A DNA stretch of 64,000 bases from Bolinopsis microptera (taxonomy: Eukaryota > Ctenophora > Tentaculata > Lobata > Bolinopsidae): the NCBI RefSeq assembly GCF_026151205.1, contig NC_087078.1, positions 18,367,118 through 18,431,117 of the forward strand, written 5' to 3'. The translations under genes and the position numbers were made by a program. Below are positions 24,612 through 35,559 of this stretch, one piece after another. Each line of letters opens with the position of its first letter. Positions within the stretch are counted from its first letter, which is position 1. Under the pieces are notes generated by a model. That model had not been told where the DNA came from, searched no databases, and saw nothing but the letters and a program-made list of their open reading frames with translations.

Positions 24612-24940
24612 ATGTCTACAAAATATCATCGCACCATGTGAAAAATATATAAAAAATATTTTCCCACCAACATTTATCATTTATCATTTATAAAATACAA
24701 TATCATTAATTTCATTGTCATTGTAATTTTGTTGACGGCCCCAACGCGAACGTTAATGTGGCTCTTGCTATGTGTTGGTTCAGCCGAATTAATTATTATG
24801 TAATCAAGTTTATTTTTCTCGTTAGTTGTCATCCGGCTAAACATTAAGCAACTTATATTACAGTACCATTTATCAATTAGTATATCAAAATATGTCATTG
24901 TAATTTTGCATGGCTGAAATGTAACGCTTGAACCAACTGC

Positions 24941-25280
24941 GGCCAGGTAGCGCAGTTGGTTAGCCAGCTTTGCAATCGTGAGGTTGCGGGTTCAAATCCC
25001 ACTGCCTGCCTGGTCGTGGGGTGAGTGTCGTTGACATTCAGCTAAGGATCGTGAGTGGTCTATGCAGCCCCCTGGTCTACTCAGCCGAATACTCGAGAAA
25101 TCGGGTGTGAGGGTTAAATGAGGAGCTGCACATTGCAGCAAAGTCTCGGGCGAAGAAAGTATGGTACACACTACCTTAACCGTCACTGGCTAAAAACAAA
25201 TCCTTCGGCTTCCTGTAATTGGCTGGTTGCACTTGTGTAACAATATGGCTGTTGGAATACTCCGAAGTAAAATAAGTGTC
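24941..25280 (+). mobile_element. tRNA-derived SINE
   Basis: The 5' part is tRNA-like: A box TAGCGCAGTTGG and B box GGTTCAAATCC, with a T-arm stem GCGGG/CCCAC and TGC in the anticodon position. A roughly 260-bp unrelated body follows. A second copy, on the minus strand, lies at 50708-50382 and 48844-48804. The head lacks a proper anticodon stem, so it is not a working tRNA. Confidence 0.85.
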
Positions 25281-25294
25281 TAGATAAAAAAAAA

Positions 25295-25648
25295 TTTATA
25301 TACATCCTCTCGATTTTTATTTCTGGGGGTATTTAAAATCAAAGGTTTACACCAACCCTTACCCAAAAACAGTGGAGGAACTCAAACAGAACATCAGGAG
25401 GGAGTGCCGGAAGATTGGAAAAATTCAAATTAGTTCGGCAATAAACAATTTAAATAGTCGACTGCAATACGTACTTGCCAAGAAGGGTGGATATTTTGAG
25501 CAAATTCTTAATTATTAACAATTTTTTTTATTACTATCATTAATTCAAATATATTTCCAACAAAATTTAGTTAAAAATAACTATGAAGTTTGATTTTGTA
25601 AAAAATTACAGAAGTGGAAAAAAGTCACACTTTCTACGGTACACCCTG
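25295..25648 (+). pseudogene. Tc/mariner transposase C-terminal remnant with 3' inverted repeat
   Basis: Reads FWGYLKSKVYTN, then PKTVEELKQNIRRECRKI, then SRLQYVLAKKGGYFEQIL and a stop at 25516-25518. This is the C-terminus of DD34D/E mariner-type transposases, including the conserved WGYLKSKVY block. The DDE active-site region is missing, so the copy is 5'-truncated. It ends in TACGGTACACCCTG followed by TA, the expected terminal repeat and TA target site. Confidence 0.75.
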
Positions 25649-25754
25649 TATATATTATTATTATTATCAAACATGTCAATCTTACAAATGTCAACAATCC
25701 TAAAATAATTTAGAACCGAAACGTGATCCTTTGTAAAATAATATGTCCCAATAA

Positions 25755-26786
25755 TCAAATTGACTTGTACTCAAGTATAAAGTTAAACAATTTACTCCAA
25801 TAACCACGGTCACTAGCAAGTTCTCTCAAATGGAGAATATCATCATACGACTCCAGCAAGATGAAGCGCTTCCAGAGGTCAACCTTCAGGTGGTGCAGGA
25901 GGTTACGTCTGGGAGCCCCGAGTCTACCAACTTCACCACACATCTCGACAGCAAAACACAGCGCAGCTTGAGCTGGTGATCTTTCGTCGCTCCTCAGTAT
26001 GTGTCCTAGCATCTTCCACCTAGATAACTCAGCACGCTCAGACATAGGAGTAGAGTTACTCTGTTTGTAGAGGGTATCTTTGGACATCATACTGCGTGGC
26101 CAGCTGACATTCATGATCTTTCTGAGGTGGTTACGGTGACATGCATCTAGTTTGTCCCAGTACGATTTAGGCATTCCCCAGCAACTAGAGTTATACATGA
26201 GGATAGATACTACTTGGGCCTCATAGACCTTCAGCTTCTTCTGTAGGGGGATCTTACTCTGGCACCAGACCTTCTTGAAGTTCTGGAATGCTACATTGGC
26301 TAACATGATTCTTCTGGTGACATCTTTCCTACTTTCTAGCAGAGAACCCAACAATTTGCTACTGCACCATTCTTCATTCATTCTAAGGGGTTTACCATCA
26401 TCCATGACCTCATCTTTCCCAGCTATGTAGACGTGTACAAACTCTGTCTTTGATTCATTAATATTCAGATTCCACTCTTTGAACACCTTAGTAGCGATAG
26501 GGAGGAGGGCTTCTAGAGCATCTTTGTCTTCACCAAGATAGTCGATGTCATCAGAGTATGCATCTTCTTCAGGCATGCCGCTAGGGCTTATAGGGGGGGT
26601 TGGTCGCAGCGTCACGGCACGCAGGTGGTAGCAGGCACCAGCTAGAGTGATTGTGAAACAGAGACCTGAAACACTATCACCTTGGGGTCCTCCATTGGTG
26701 CTGATGAATACAAGGGAGGTAGCGTCGTTGACTCGCACCTTGATCTTGGTGTTGCTCAGGAGGAATCTCACTAGTCTGATCTCATC
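25755..26786 (-). pseudogene. 5'-truncated LINE reverse transcriptase (YSDD)
   Basis: A roughly 343-residue frame from IDEIRLVRFLLSNTKIKV to the stop at 25755, opening mid-palm and so 5'-truncated, as is usual for LINEs. It keeps the active-site loop (AYSDDIDYL), then NINESKTEFVHVY and KLLGSLL. The thumb/C-terminal region has SILMYNSSCWGMP and SRWKMLGHILRS. No endonuclease domain is present. The frame is otherwise intact. It is a relative of the element at 51064-52425 (shared RLV-(F/Y)LLSNTK, NESKT, ARWKMLGH blocks) but clearly diverged from it. The upstream junction is a TA run (26787-26793). Confidence 0.8.
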
Positions 26787-26937
26787 TATATATATAAGTA
26801 AAAATTATTCAAACAATATACACATCATATAACAATTACCCTATATAAAAATTCAATAGAAAACTAAATAAAATTTATAAACACCCTTTAAGTAGTATAA
26901 TTAAACCAGTTTAAAGAACTGGCAAAAAAAAGAAAAA

Positions 26938-27052
26938 GGGGGGACCCCCAACCCATGTAGCTGATACACCTCACAGCAAGTAGACCAATGTGGCTCTTGC
27001 TTGTGAAAGGTGTATCAACTACCCGCCGAGGCGGTGGGTTGGGAGTCCCCCC
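26938..27052. mobile_element. Fold-back MITE with GGGGGGACCCCCAACCCA ends
   Basis: Left end GGGGGGACCCCCAACCCA and right end TGGGTTGGGAGTCCCCCC are inverted, extending inward through TGATACACCT and AGGTGTATCA. About 115 bp in all, arms about 50 bp, no ORF. Confidence 0.7.
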
Positions 27053-27330
27053 TGGGATCATTTCGTCCGTAAAATTTTACACATTATAAAAGCTACAATA
27101 AATTAAAGAACTGGCTCCAAATTTATATCTAATTCTGCTATTTTTACTGCACTACTACTTTATAATTTATATATATAATGATTAATTGAATTTTTAAATT
27201 AAAAAAAATAGAATTATCAAATACATTATTATATATTAAAACCTATTTAAACTTCTCAGTGGAATAAAGATTTATAAACTGTTTTTTACCACATAATGAT
27301 AAAACTTGATTGACGATGTCAATCCGTCGA

Positions 27331-27580
27331 GATCGTTGCTCTGCGAAGCAGAGCAACGATCGACGACGAAGCAAGAATGCTAGTTTGCTAGTTTGCGCGG
27401 CCCGGCGCGTCGAAGCGGCAAAGTCCTCCAAGGATAAAACCATGAAGATAGTCATTATGTTTCTTTTTAATAGAGTGGCTAACTATAAGTGTGTTGGAGG
27501 ACTTCGACACGCCGCGCAAACTATCATTTTTACTTCGCATCGAAGTTGCTTTGTTAATTCCAAATTCGCAAAGCAACGAT
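27331..27580. mobile_element. Compound fold-back repeat with a perfect 31-bp hairpin
   Basis: Starts with a perfect palindrome (27331-27361, GATCGTTGCTCTGCG arm). Beyond it GTTTGCGCGG and TCCTCCAA on the left pair with TTGGAGGACT and CCGCGCAAAC on the right (about 27392-27431 against 27493-27520), and AAGCAACGAT closes the right end. A fold-back transposon relic is the simplest reading. Confidence 0.6.
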
Positions 27581-27845
27581 TTGAAAATGTTTTGTAGGTT
27601 TATAACCGGACCTACTAAGATGCGCGCCAAGTTGGACTCGTCGACGGTCTTGATATTTGAAACAAATACTTTACGATCAGTATCACCCGTTAAAAGGGGT
27701 TGACATCATCAATCAAATGAATGTGTAAATATGTAAATCCTTCGCAGCTCGGCGAGGGCTTTTACTAATTCGCTCGCCCAAAAATTTCACGTGACTTTGG
27801 TTTTTATGGTTTTGCAGCCGTACAAAACGGTTTTACATAAACCTT

Positions 27846-27912
27846 AATCCCAACCCTAACCCTAACCATAACCCCGAAGCTATCCATAACCCTTACCACA
27901 ACCCTAACCTTA
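27846..27912. repeat. Degenerate interstitial CCCTAA (telomere-like) repeats
   Basis: About ten CCCTAA-like units, including AACCCTAACCCTAACC, mixed with CCATAA and CCTTAC variants. Short TTAGGGTTAGGG also occurs inside MITE copy 1 (about 17268) and CCCTAACCGTAACCC at about 44560, so it appears to travel with repeats rather than mark a telomere. Confidence 0.6.
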
Positions 27913-29349
27913 CTGGGCCGCGCTCAGCCTGTCATTCCGCCAAATCTATATTCGGGCTGAGTGATTTACGACCTCCATCGCCTCAGAAAAAATGGCAGTA
28001 CGCTCATTGGAAGTTGATGTGCGCGTGACCAGCATTCACGTGATCATTTAGAACCAATTGGGGCCTCAGAAAAGACACGTGCACGCAAACTGCCAATCGG
28101 AGAAAAGTAACGTATTAGCTAGAGGAGCCGCGCGCTGAGTTAGATTGTAAAATTTGATTATTGGATTGTAAAATCGAGCGATATGAGTGTCATCAGTGAT
28201 GTGCTGCTCACTGCACCTCGTGTTATCACACTACACAGTTACATCGGTACCTCCTTCATGTTTATGTTGTTCCTGTAGTTAAAATATATTTTGATGACCT
28301 TTTCTTGCTCGTACGACATTTAAAAAAATCGTCCAGTTGTCTACACTTGTTTATATTTAGCTGCCCGACATTTACTTCGTTTAAAGACCCTAGCGAAAGA
28401 TGTTAGCTTTACTTAATATCAAAGTAACATGGTCCTGTCATGACTACCACTCTGATGAGGGATGGTTTAGTTTGTCAATCAGTTTGCAGTTATATCTGAA
28501 GATTTTCTTTTATATACTCATGCTATGCATTTGAATTAAATTTCCGAACTAAGGTCGTGTTACTTAAATCCAAATCAAGAGGTTCAGGGTACTAGAAGGA
28601 ACAAAATATGTCAGATTGATGTTGACCATTATACTGTCTGTTTGTTATAGTTTTTATTTCTTTCGGACTGCCTGTTCGGGCCCGGCTACTTTTTGTCGTT
28701 TTCAAAGAAGGCCTGTGATCGAAAGAAATCTCTTAGATGTGATCTATAGATTAGTTCTGCCCTGCACCTTTTTCCTTTACAGTTAGTGTCAAAATTCTGA
28801 ATTGGATCGTAGAAAAACACTTTAATGGTCTGATATTCATACTGTACAATCTTTGATGATGGATTAAGATATTTAATCCTAGTTATTACTTATTTAATAG
28901 ATTGCATTGTGATGGAAATCATGTGTTCTCGTACTCTATATTAGTCACTTTGTCCTTAATCCTAGATGTTGTAAAATATTTAGTTTGTTTTAACATTTTT
29001 GCAAGAATAGATTAGTCTCCCTGAATTGAAATCGGGAGTTAATCTATATACATTATCCTTTATTGTGAAATGCTTTGAGAGCGTCATAATTTGTTGTGTC
29101 TGATCTCACATATCAGTAGTGTGGATCAAACCAAACGTTTGATTTGTTTCTGTTTGTATCTGTGCTTTGTTTAACCACAGCATACTTTTTTTCCCAAATT
29201 TTACAGTCATCCTCCCAGACAATTACATTCTATATTATGTTATCTTTTACAGAGTATTGTATAGCTCATCTAAATGGGCTTGTGTAAAAATCTCAAATTT
29301 AATAAATAACATTTTCTAATTGATGTATAGCCAAGACGAGTTCATCTTA

Positions 29350-29455
29350 AATTCCTGTTTAATTCCTGTTTAATTCCTGTTTAATTCCTCTTTAATTCCT
29401 CTTTAATTCCTCTTTAATTCCTCTTTAATTCCTCTTTAATTCCTCTTTAATTCCG
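29350..29455. repeat. 11-bp minisatellite, unit TTAATTCCTCT
   Basis: About ten copies; the first three are TTAATTCCTGT, the rest TTAATTCCTCT, so a G-to-C variant was amplified as a block. Confidence 0.8.
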
Positions 29456-29639
29456 TGTGTTATTGTCTAATGTCTCTTGACCCCACCTTAAAGAAACACC
29501 GGTTACTGCTAGTGTTAGTAATTTCACACAATGGGAGTCAAGAGGCTTATTTCATCAACCATCTAGTCTGTTAGCACTTGTTTTGGTCAACGGAACAACA
29601 CAAGTGAAATATGATTCTTTGTTTCTGTTATCAGTGCTT

Positions 29640-29722
29640 GCTTTTACCTGAGGACCCCAGGCTATTATGTTCATTAATAGAGATTAGGCGGAATGACAGG
29701 CTGAGCGCGGCCCAGTTAGTGC
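29640..29722 (-). mobile_element. Short copy of the CTGGGCCGCGCTCAGCC repeat
   Basis: Reverse complement begins CTGGGCCGCGCTCAGCC, continues TGTCATTCCGCC and ends CATAATAGCCTGGGGTCC. A left-half copy lies at 27911-27950 in the opposite orientation and a full 115-bp copy at 44900-45014. Confidence 0.6.
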
Positions 29723-30902
29723 GATTCTTTCAATTTTGCCTAGGTCTAACTTCCATATCAGTTCAGATCGCCTTTGTGTGTTGTGCACTTGTGCCGTTCT
29801 TTTATGATATTCAACGATCATTCTGTGGTCTATAGTTCATAATTCGTTCTTTATCTATCCGTCTGGCAATCAAATATTTTTGTAGTTTGTACAGTGTTGG
29901 TGGACAAGTTTTTAGCGTAGGTGTAAAATGATTTGAACCTTAAATATATCTGTTATTGCATCCGGATCACGTATACTTTCAACTTTTACTTTTATGACGA
30001 AGCCTCTTGTAGTGAAGGTTTGATCTCAGAGTCAACTAAACCATAAACAGTCTTCTAAGAATAATTAGTTAAAATATAGCTTCACTCATTTGTACTGGTT
30101 CCGGCTATCTCGTGTGTTTTAAGTTTCAAATCCCCGTGTTCTGTTCTCAGGAAGCTGCCGTTAAATATTTTGTCTCGGAATTTAATAAACTTCATCTTTC
30201 AGTCGTACAATCCACAATATATTTCGATAGTGATACCGACTCTGAGATATATGCTGAGAACTCGCATTATTTCTTACTATCTAGTACCTGATTATATATT
30301 GATATTTACCTGGGATAGGACAGGCGTTTGTGATCACTGACACAATTTATATCGTGTAATATCATAACTTTAGAAATCCTTGTATATCCCCTTGCCTGTT
30401 CTTTGTCACAAATTTTAGGCAAACAACTGTTTAATCCAAATTTATTGTTTCGAATTCGAATTTGCCACTCTTGCAACTCCTGTAACTCATAAATTTAATG
30501 AGGGACACCTGCCAATTTATCAATATCGATAAAAAAATATAACATTTGTTTGCTCGCATTATTTCTTAAGTTCTTTATCTTACTATCTCATGCCTGATTA
30601 TAGACTTTGCCACCTAATAGTCCTGTTTTTTACACCTGTTGTTTTTGTACGGCGCCACCGTAAAGTTTTCCACCGTAGAGTCTTACGCCATAGATTCCCA
30701 GACCCACTTACATTCACCGTGTAGATCTCCTGTAAGACTAAGACTAAGAGTAAGAACATTTTAAACTCTGTTACCATCGAGACAGTTTCAAGTAGAACGA
30801 GTCACCGTGTAAAATAAACCGTACTATTATAGCTGATCATTGGCTGTTTATGACATAGAATACTAATACTATTCACCGACGTTTTTAGCAAACTTCGGTA
30901 AA

Positions 30903-31054
30903 ATCATTAACCATTGCAAAACCCACCCTAACCGCTGCCGCTCTTCTTCCCTCGTTGCTATGGCAACAGACCCCTGACCCAGGAAGAAGGTGAGGGATAT
31001 CGTTTACTGGCGTGCACATTACTTCAGTTATTTAGTGGTCCTTCGTTGTTCTTT
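30903..31054. repeat. 152-bp duplicated segment, copy A
   Basis: Starts ATCATTAACCATTGCAAAAC and is nearly identical to 33554-33705. No coding signal. Confidence 0.8.
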
Positions 31055-31489
31055 GTTGTAGCGCAGCCCTGGCTGCTTGGCCCTGATCGTCTAGGGGTCT
31101 AGGTGTTTGCTAATTTATTTAATTCCATTATTAGCTAATGTTTCGTCATGAGTTTGTTATTACGAGCTGGACGGCTACATTAGAGTGGGAGGGAAATCCC
31201 CTCGAATTAAGGGCTCGAGAGTATTATGGAAATACGTGCACTCAGATTCATAGATTTGACCAAAACACAAGCTGGTCTATAAAATGATTCTACATGAACG
31301 ACACTCAAGAGTGAGCCGATGAACCTCTAAAATATCTCTGTTGTGACCTGAGTACAAAGTAAATGGCCCTGTCCAAATGCTCCACTACACGGATATTTCA
31401 CGAGTATTTGACGATTCATAACTATGAACCAATTAACTCACTAGTTCATGTGGAGAATTAAACGGGAGTAAACTTGGAATCATTAGATA

Positions 31490-31551
31490 AATTAAAAGCC
31501 TATTAGTTGTTCTGTAGATCTATCTACAGAACAACTAATAGGCTTTTAATT
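31490..31551. repeat. Perfect 30-bp-arm palindrome
   Basis: Arms AATTAAAAGCCTATTAGTTG.. to ..GTAGAT and the exact complement are separated by only CT. It would extrude as a 62-bp cruciform. No mismatch is seen, so it is either young or maintained. Confidence 0.9.
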
Positions 31552-31740
31552 TCGAGGTTTGCAAAAAATCAATAGTGAAAGTAGTCATGTACAGAAATCC
31601 AAAGATATCTTTTCTAATCTTCTATTTCGACAAATAACTAGAAAATTCCTAAACCCTAAATCACTTAGGAAACCAAACCGGTCCATACCGGGATAATCTG
31701 TCCCGACCACGTTCAAAATCCAATTCCCAGGATGCAACTT

Positions 31741-31960
31741 TCACGTGATACAAAAAATAGCTGAGACTGTCAACGAGCTTATAGACGGCTGGGTCGAAAC
31801 AGAAAACAAAAACCTTAGTTTTTGTACCATTTCACGGCATGTTTTAGTATTTTCACTCCACGAAAACGGCCGTTTCGCCCGCAGTTCGATGACAGTCCCA
31901 GCCTGTTTCCCAGGCAAACTAGTAGGCGAGGACATTTTGATCAATTTACAGTAATACTAA
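31741..31960. other. Unassigned overlapping open frames
   Basis: A GC-richer patch with open frames on both strands (67 residues minus, from ATG at about 31938 reading MSSPTSLPGKQAGTVIELRA; 69 residues plus). Either could be a first or last exon. No convincing splice partner was found and no family was recognised. Confidence 0.25.
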
Positions 31961-32073
31961 GGTATCTTTAAAATATTTTAGTCTACGAAAATGTTATGTA
32001 ATCTAAGATAAATATTTAATTTCCCGATCAATTTTTAAGAATTTAAGACTTATTATTCACTGACCCTACATTG

Positions 32074-33159
32074 TTAACAGTAACTATTAGTCGAAAACCG
32101 CTATAGAGAATCAAGAGACGCCAGATCTCATTGCCCTCTGGTTTATAAGAATACCTGATACAGATAATAATAATATATTTTCCAAATATCTGCACAGTGT
32201 TTGGTGATCAAACACCTCTTTCGAGGATTTGCCATCACTTTTAGTTTTCGACTTATGGTACGGTAACTTTGTTCAAATCACTCACTTCCCCGCCTGTTTA
32301 CGAAGGGCCGTTTTTTTGCTTTGTTTAATCAAAAAATGGTTTAATTTGTATCATTATGATCTCTAACACCCTATAACTACTGATGAATGTTTATTATTAT
32401 TGACAATATATGTAGGGTGAATGGTTGCCGAGCGTGCTAAATCACTCTACAGTCAACCTTCAAGATTTTTATAAAAAGCCCCCCGACAGTTGGAACGCTG
32501 ATTCCGAATCACCCTTCATGACATTAAAATGCTCCCCTGGCGAGATATTGGCGAATAGCTGTCTTGATCACGTGATATGTCCATTTAATAATGAAATTGT
32601 TCAAATATCTCGTTCTAAAGGGTTAGGGTTTTGGCATATGCTTTTGTTAGAGATTGGGTTGGATTAGGGTTGGAATCAGATTATAGGGTTATTCATGGCC
32701 ACCTAGAAAACAGGTTTCAAAAGTCACGTGACAGTCGAGTGTAGAGTGATTAATCATCATCCAATGATTTCAGCCATCTACATATTATTTGGAGATCCCC
32801 AGGGTGCCTGTATCCATCTAAACGATGGTACCGGTTACCGGTACTCTTATAGGGTGTGAGACTCAACGGCGTAAGACTCTACGGCGGCGCAGTAGAAACT
32901 AGGACTCTACGGCGGGAAATATTTGTTTAATATTTTCGATCAAAATAGATAGAATTCCATATAAAATTAGGGTGCCCATGGTTACAGGAAATGTTCTTCG
33001 AAAGTAAGCTTTTATCACATCAAGAAATATTTATCTTGACCTATGATACAGCCGATGAAATGAAACACTGATTTGAACACATATAAGCGGGTTGAACTTA
33101 TCTGAAAACGATAGTCATACTGTACTATACATTATAGATATTCCCGGGTCGTTAATATC
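32074..33159. repeat. 1.09-kb direct duplication, copy A
   Basis: Nearly identical to 33707-34790 at an offset of about 1.63 kb. Includes one MITE copy (32441-32750) and ends GGTCGTTAATATC. Differences are scattered substitutions and a few 1-4 base indels. Confidence 0.9.
32441..32750. mobile_element. MITE copy 2 (ATCACTCTACA ends, TAA flanks)
   Basis: Same ends and TAA flanks as 17050-17338, but longer (310 bp) because of extra GGGTTGGATTAGGGTT sequence near the right end. Contained in duplication copy A. Confidence 0.7.
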
Positions 33160-33300
33160 CTATGTTAAGATCCCATAACACTGCACTAATTCACTGGCAA
33201 GTAGCTCAGGATGTTTAATGCAGTGTCCCGCCATTTCTAATCTCCTGCTTCGTTGCTTGTTTGACAAGCTTGGTAGGCTACCATACAAAGTTATATTGCT
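33160..33300 (-). pseudogene. LINE C-terminal fragment (RRLEMAGHCIKHPELLAS)
   Basis: Minus-strand reading YGSLPSLSNKQRSRRLEMAG, then HCIKHPELLASELV, matches the conserved RRLxxAGHCxRHPE block near the C-terminus of some LINE polyproteins. Too short for anything else. It abuts 33292, where a segment shared with 40750-41004 begins. Confidence 0.5.
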
Positions 33301-33553
33301 GACCTTGTATTGCCCTTCCAAAAGATACACAGCACCATCGGCCAGCCAGTCGCCAAATACTGTAATATTAATAATACGGAATAATGGCATATTATCTTCT
33401 TAGATGACACTTAATACAGCTCCTCCGTACACACGGCTACACTCAGATCTGTACACACCGCTCCCATTTGACATTACACATTCCACTGTAATTTATAGCG
33501 TTACTGTAAGAATAATTTTCAAATGTGTGGTAGCTGGCACGTGCGCGCGGCTC
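33292..33553. repeat. Duplicated segment shared with 40750-41004
   Basis: Begins TATATTGCTGACCTTGTATT and ends GCACGTGCGCGCGGCTC; both copies keep the same orientation, 255-262 bp, with few differences. Abuts the 152-bp repeat at 33554 exactly. Confidence 0.85.
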
Positions 33554-33705
33554 ATCATTAACCATTGCAAAACCCACCCTAACCGCTGCCGCTCTTCTTC
33601 CCTCGTTGCTATGGCAACAGACCCCTGACCCAGGAAGAAGGTGAGGGATATCATTTACTGGCGTGCACATTACTTCATTTATTTAGTGGTCCTTCGTTGT
33701 TCTTT
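33554..33705. repeat. 152-bp duplicated segment, copy B
   Basis: Near-identical to 30903-31054. Lies with no gap between the 33292-33553 segment and duplication copy B at 33707. Confidence 0.8.
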
Positions 33706-33706
33706 T

Positions 33707-34790
33707 TTAACAGTAACTATTAGTCGAAAACCGCTATAGAGAATCAAGAGACGCCAGATCTCATTGCCCTCTGGTTTATAAGAATACCTGATACAGATAA
33801 TAATAATATATTTTCCTAATATCTGCACAGTGTTTGGTGATCAAACACCTCTTTCGAGGATTTGCCATCACTTTTAGTTTTCGACTTATGGTACGGTAAC
33901 TTTGTTCAAATCACTCACTTCCCCGCCTGTTTACGAAGGGCCGTTTTTTTTGCTTTGTTTAATCAAAAAATGGTTTAATTTGTATCATTATGATCTCTAA
34001 CACCCTATAACTACTGATGAATGTTTATTATTATTGACAATATATGTAGGGTGAATGGTTGCCGAGCGTGCTAAATCACTCTACAGTCGACCTTCAAGAT
34101 TTTTCTAAAAAGCCCCCCGACAGTTGGAACGCTGATTCCGAATCACCCCTCATGACATTAAAATGCTCCCCTGGCGAGATATGGGCGAATAGCTGTCTTG
34201 ATCACGTGATATGTCCATTATATAAGGAAATTGGTCAAATATCTCGTTCTAAAGGGTTAGGGTTTTGGCATATGCTTTTGTTAGAGATTGGGTTGGATTA
34301 GGGTTGGAATCAGATTATAGGGTTATTCATGGCCACCTAGAGAACAGGTTTCAAAAGTCACGTGACAGTCGAGTGTAGAGTGATTAATCATCATCCAATG
34401 ATTTCAGCCATCTACATATTATTTGGAGATCCCCAGGGTGCCTGTATCCATCTAAACGATGGTACCGGTTACCGGTACTCTTATAGGGTGTGAGACTCAA
34501 CGGCGTAAGACTCTACGGCGGCGCAGTAGAAACTAGGACTCTACGGCGGGAAATATTTGTTTAATATTTTCGATCAAAATAGATAGAATTCCATATAAAA
34601 TTAGGGTGCCCATGGTTACAGGAAATGTTCTTCGAAAGTAAGCTTTTATCACATCAAGAAATATTTATCTTGACCTATGATACAGCCGATGAAATGAAAC
34701 ACTGATTTGAACACATAGCGGGTTGAACTTATCTGAAAACGATAGTCATACTGTACTATACATTATAGATATTCCTGGGTCGTTAATATC
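33707..34790. repeat. 1.09-kb direct duplication, copy B
   Basis: Partner of 32074-33159; includes MITE copy 3 (34075-34384). Confidence 0.9.
34075..34384. mobile_element. MITE copy 3 (ATCACTCTACA ends, TAA flanks)
   Basis: 310 bp, the duplicate of copy 2 through the surrounding 1.09-kb duplication rather than a separate insertion. Confidence 0.7.
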
Positions 34791-35559
34791 ATGCAAACTT
34801 TCAAATGTAAACAGCGAGTGCATTTAAGAGAGTCTCAAGCCGTAGAGTCCGGACGCCGAAATATATTGTTTTGAATAAGTTCAAGCAAATTCAGCCAAAA
34901 TCTGTGTTGTTATTTCTTTGACTCCAGAAACTTCCTAAAAGTAAACCCATGAGTATATTTATTTGACCTTTTAAAAGCAACTTATGGTCTGAACAGAGCT
35001 GAAGGGTACCTTAGCAACGCCACAGCAACACCTTTTGTAACGCCATAGTGGTCCCCTAGCAACATCGTAGCAATTCTTAGAAAATAAAGCTAAAAGACAG
35101 GAAGCTGCTGTAACATACCTGACAATGATAATTTCTATTTGTAGCACACCTTGACACACGTTGCTGCACTTCTAAAAATTGTCTGCATGAGTTCTTAATA
35201 ATTCTTATTAGTTCTTCCTAATGAGACAGACTTCCTATCGTATCTATACAAAGCCGTGTTTAGCCGGACAAGTATAAACGTCATAATATGCTAAAGTAAA
35301 TCAATGCTGACAGATCCAGACGCGATGATACATACAAAACTACTTAGAATTGCTTAAAGATGACTCGTTTCCATGCATACGGGCAATGTAATTTGAGGTC
35401 TGTGGCTGAACCCATTCACTCTACCTATAATTTCAATAGTAATCTATGTTACTAGTAACAATAGGGTGGATGGGATTAAAATCATGCAAATTAAGCCATT
35501 TTTTAGTAAAAAGCAGTGAAAGTGAAATATCATGACAGTTTTCAGTAATTGTTCCTCAC

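Larger units (their letters stand above)
27582..31000. other. Gene-poor stretch with repeats, no supportable gene
   Basis: Contains degenerate CCCTAA repeats (27846-27912), two inverted copies of a roughly 40-bp repeat end (27911-27950 and 29684-29722) and an 11-bp minisatellite. A short frame at 28184 (MSVISDVLLTAPRVITLHSYI) runs into a GTACCT donor-like site and could be a first exon, but no partner exon was found. Confidence 0.35.

Noticed and set aside
24941-25013. Functional tRNA-Ala(TGC)
   Set aside because: A and B boxes are present but the anticodon stem does not pair and a conserved non-tRNA body follows in two copies; it is a SINE head.
25755-26786. Working LINE copy
   Set aside because: The frame begins in the middle of the palm domain, so it is 5'-truncated and cannot be autonomous.
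27846-27912. Chromosome end
   Set aside because: The CCCTAA units are degenerate, internal, and surrounded by other repeats on both sides.
32425-34301. Two similar 80-residue ORFs (MPSVLNHSTVNLQDF)
   Set aside because: They translate the MITE copies in the duplicated segment; the similarity comes from the DNA repeat, not from a gene.
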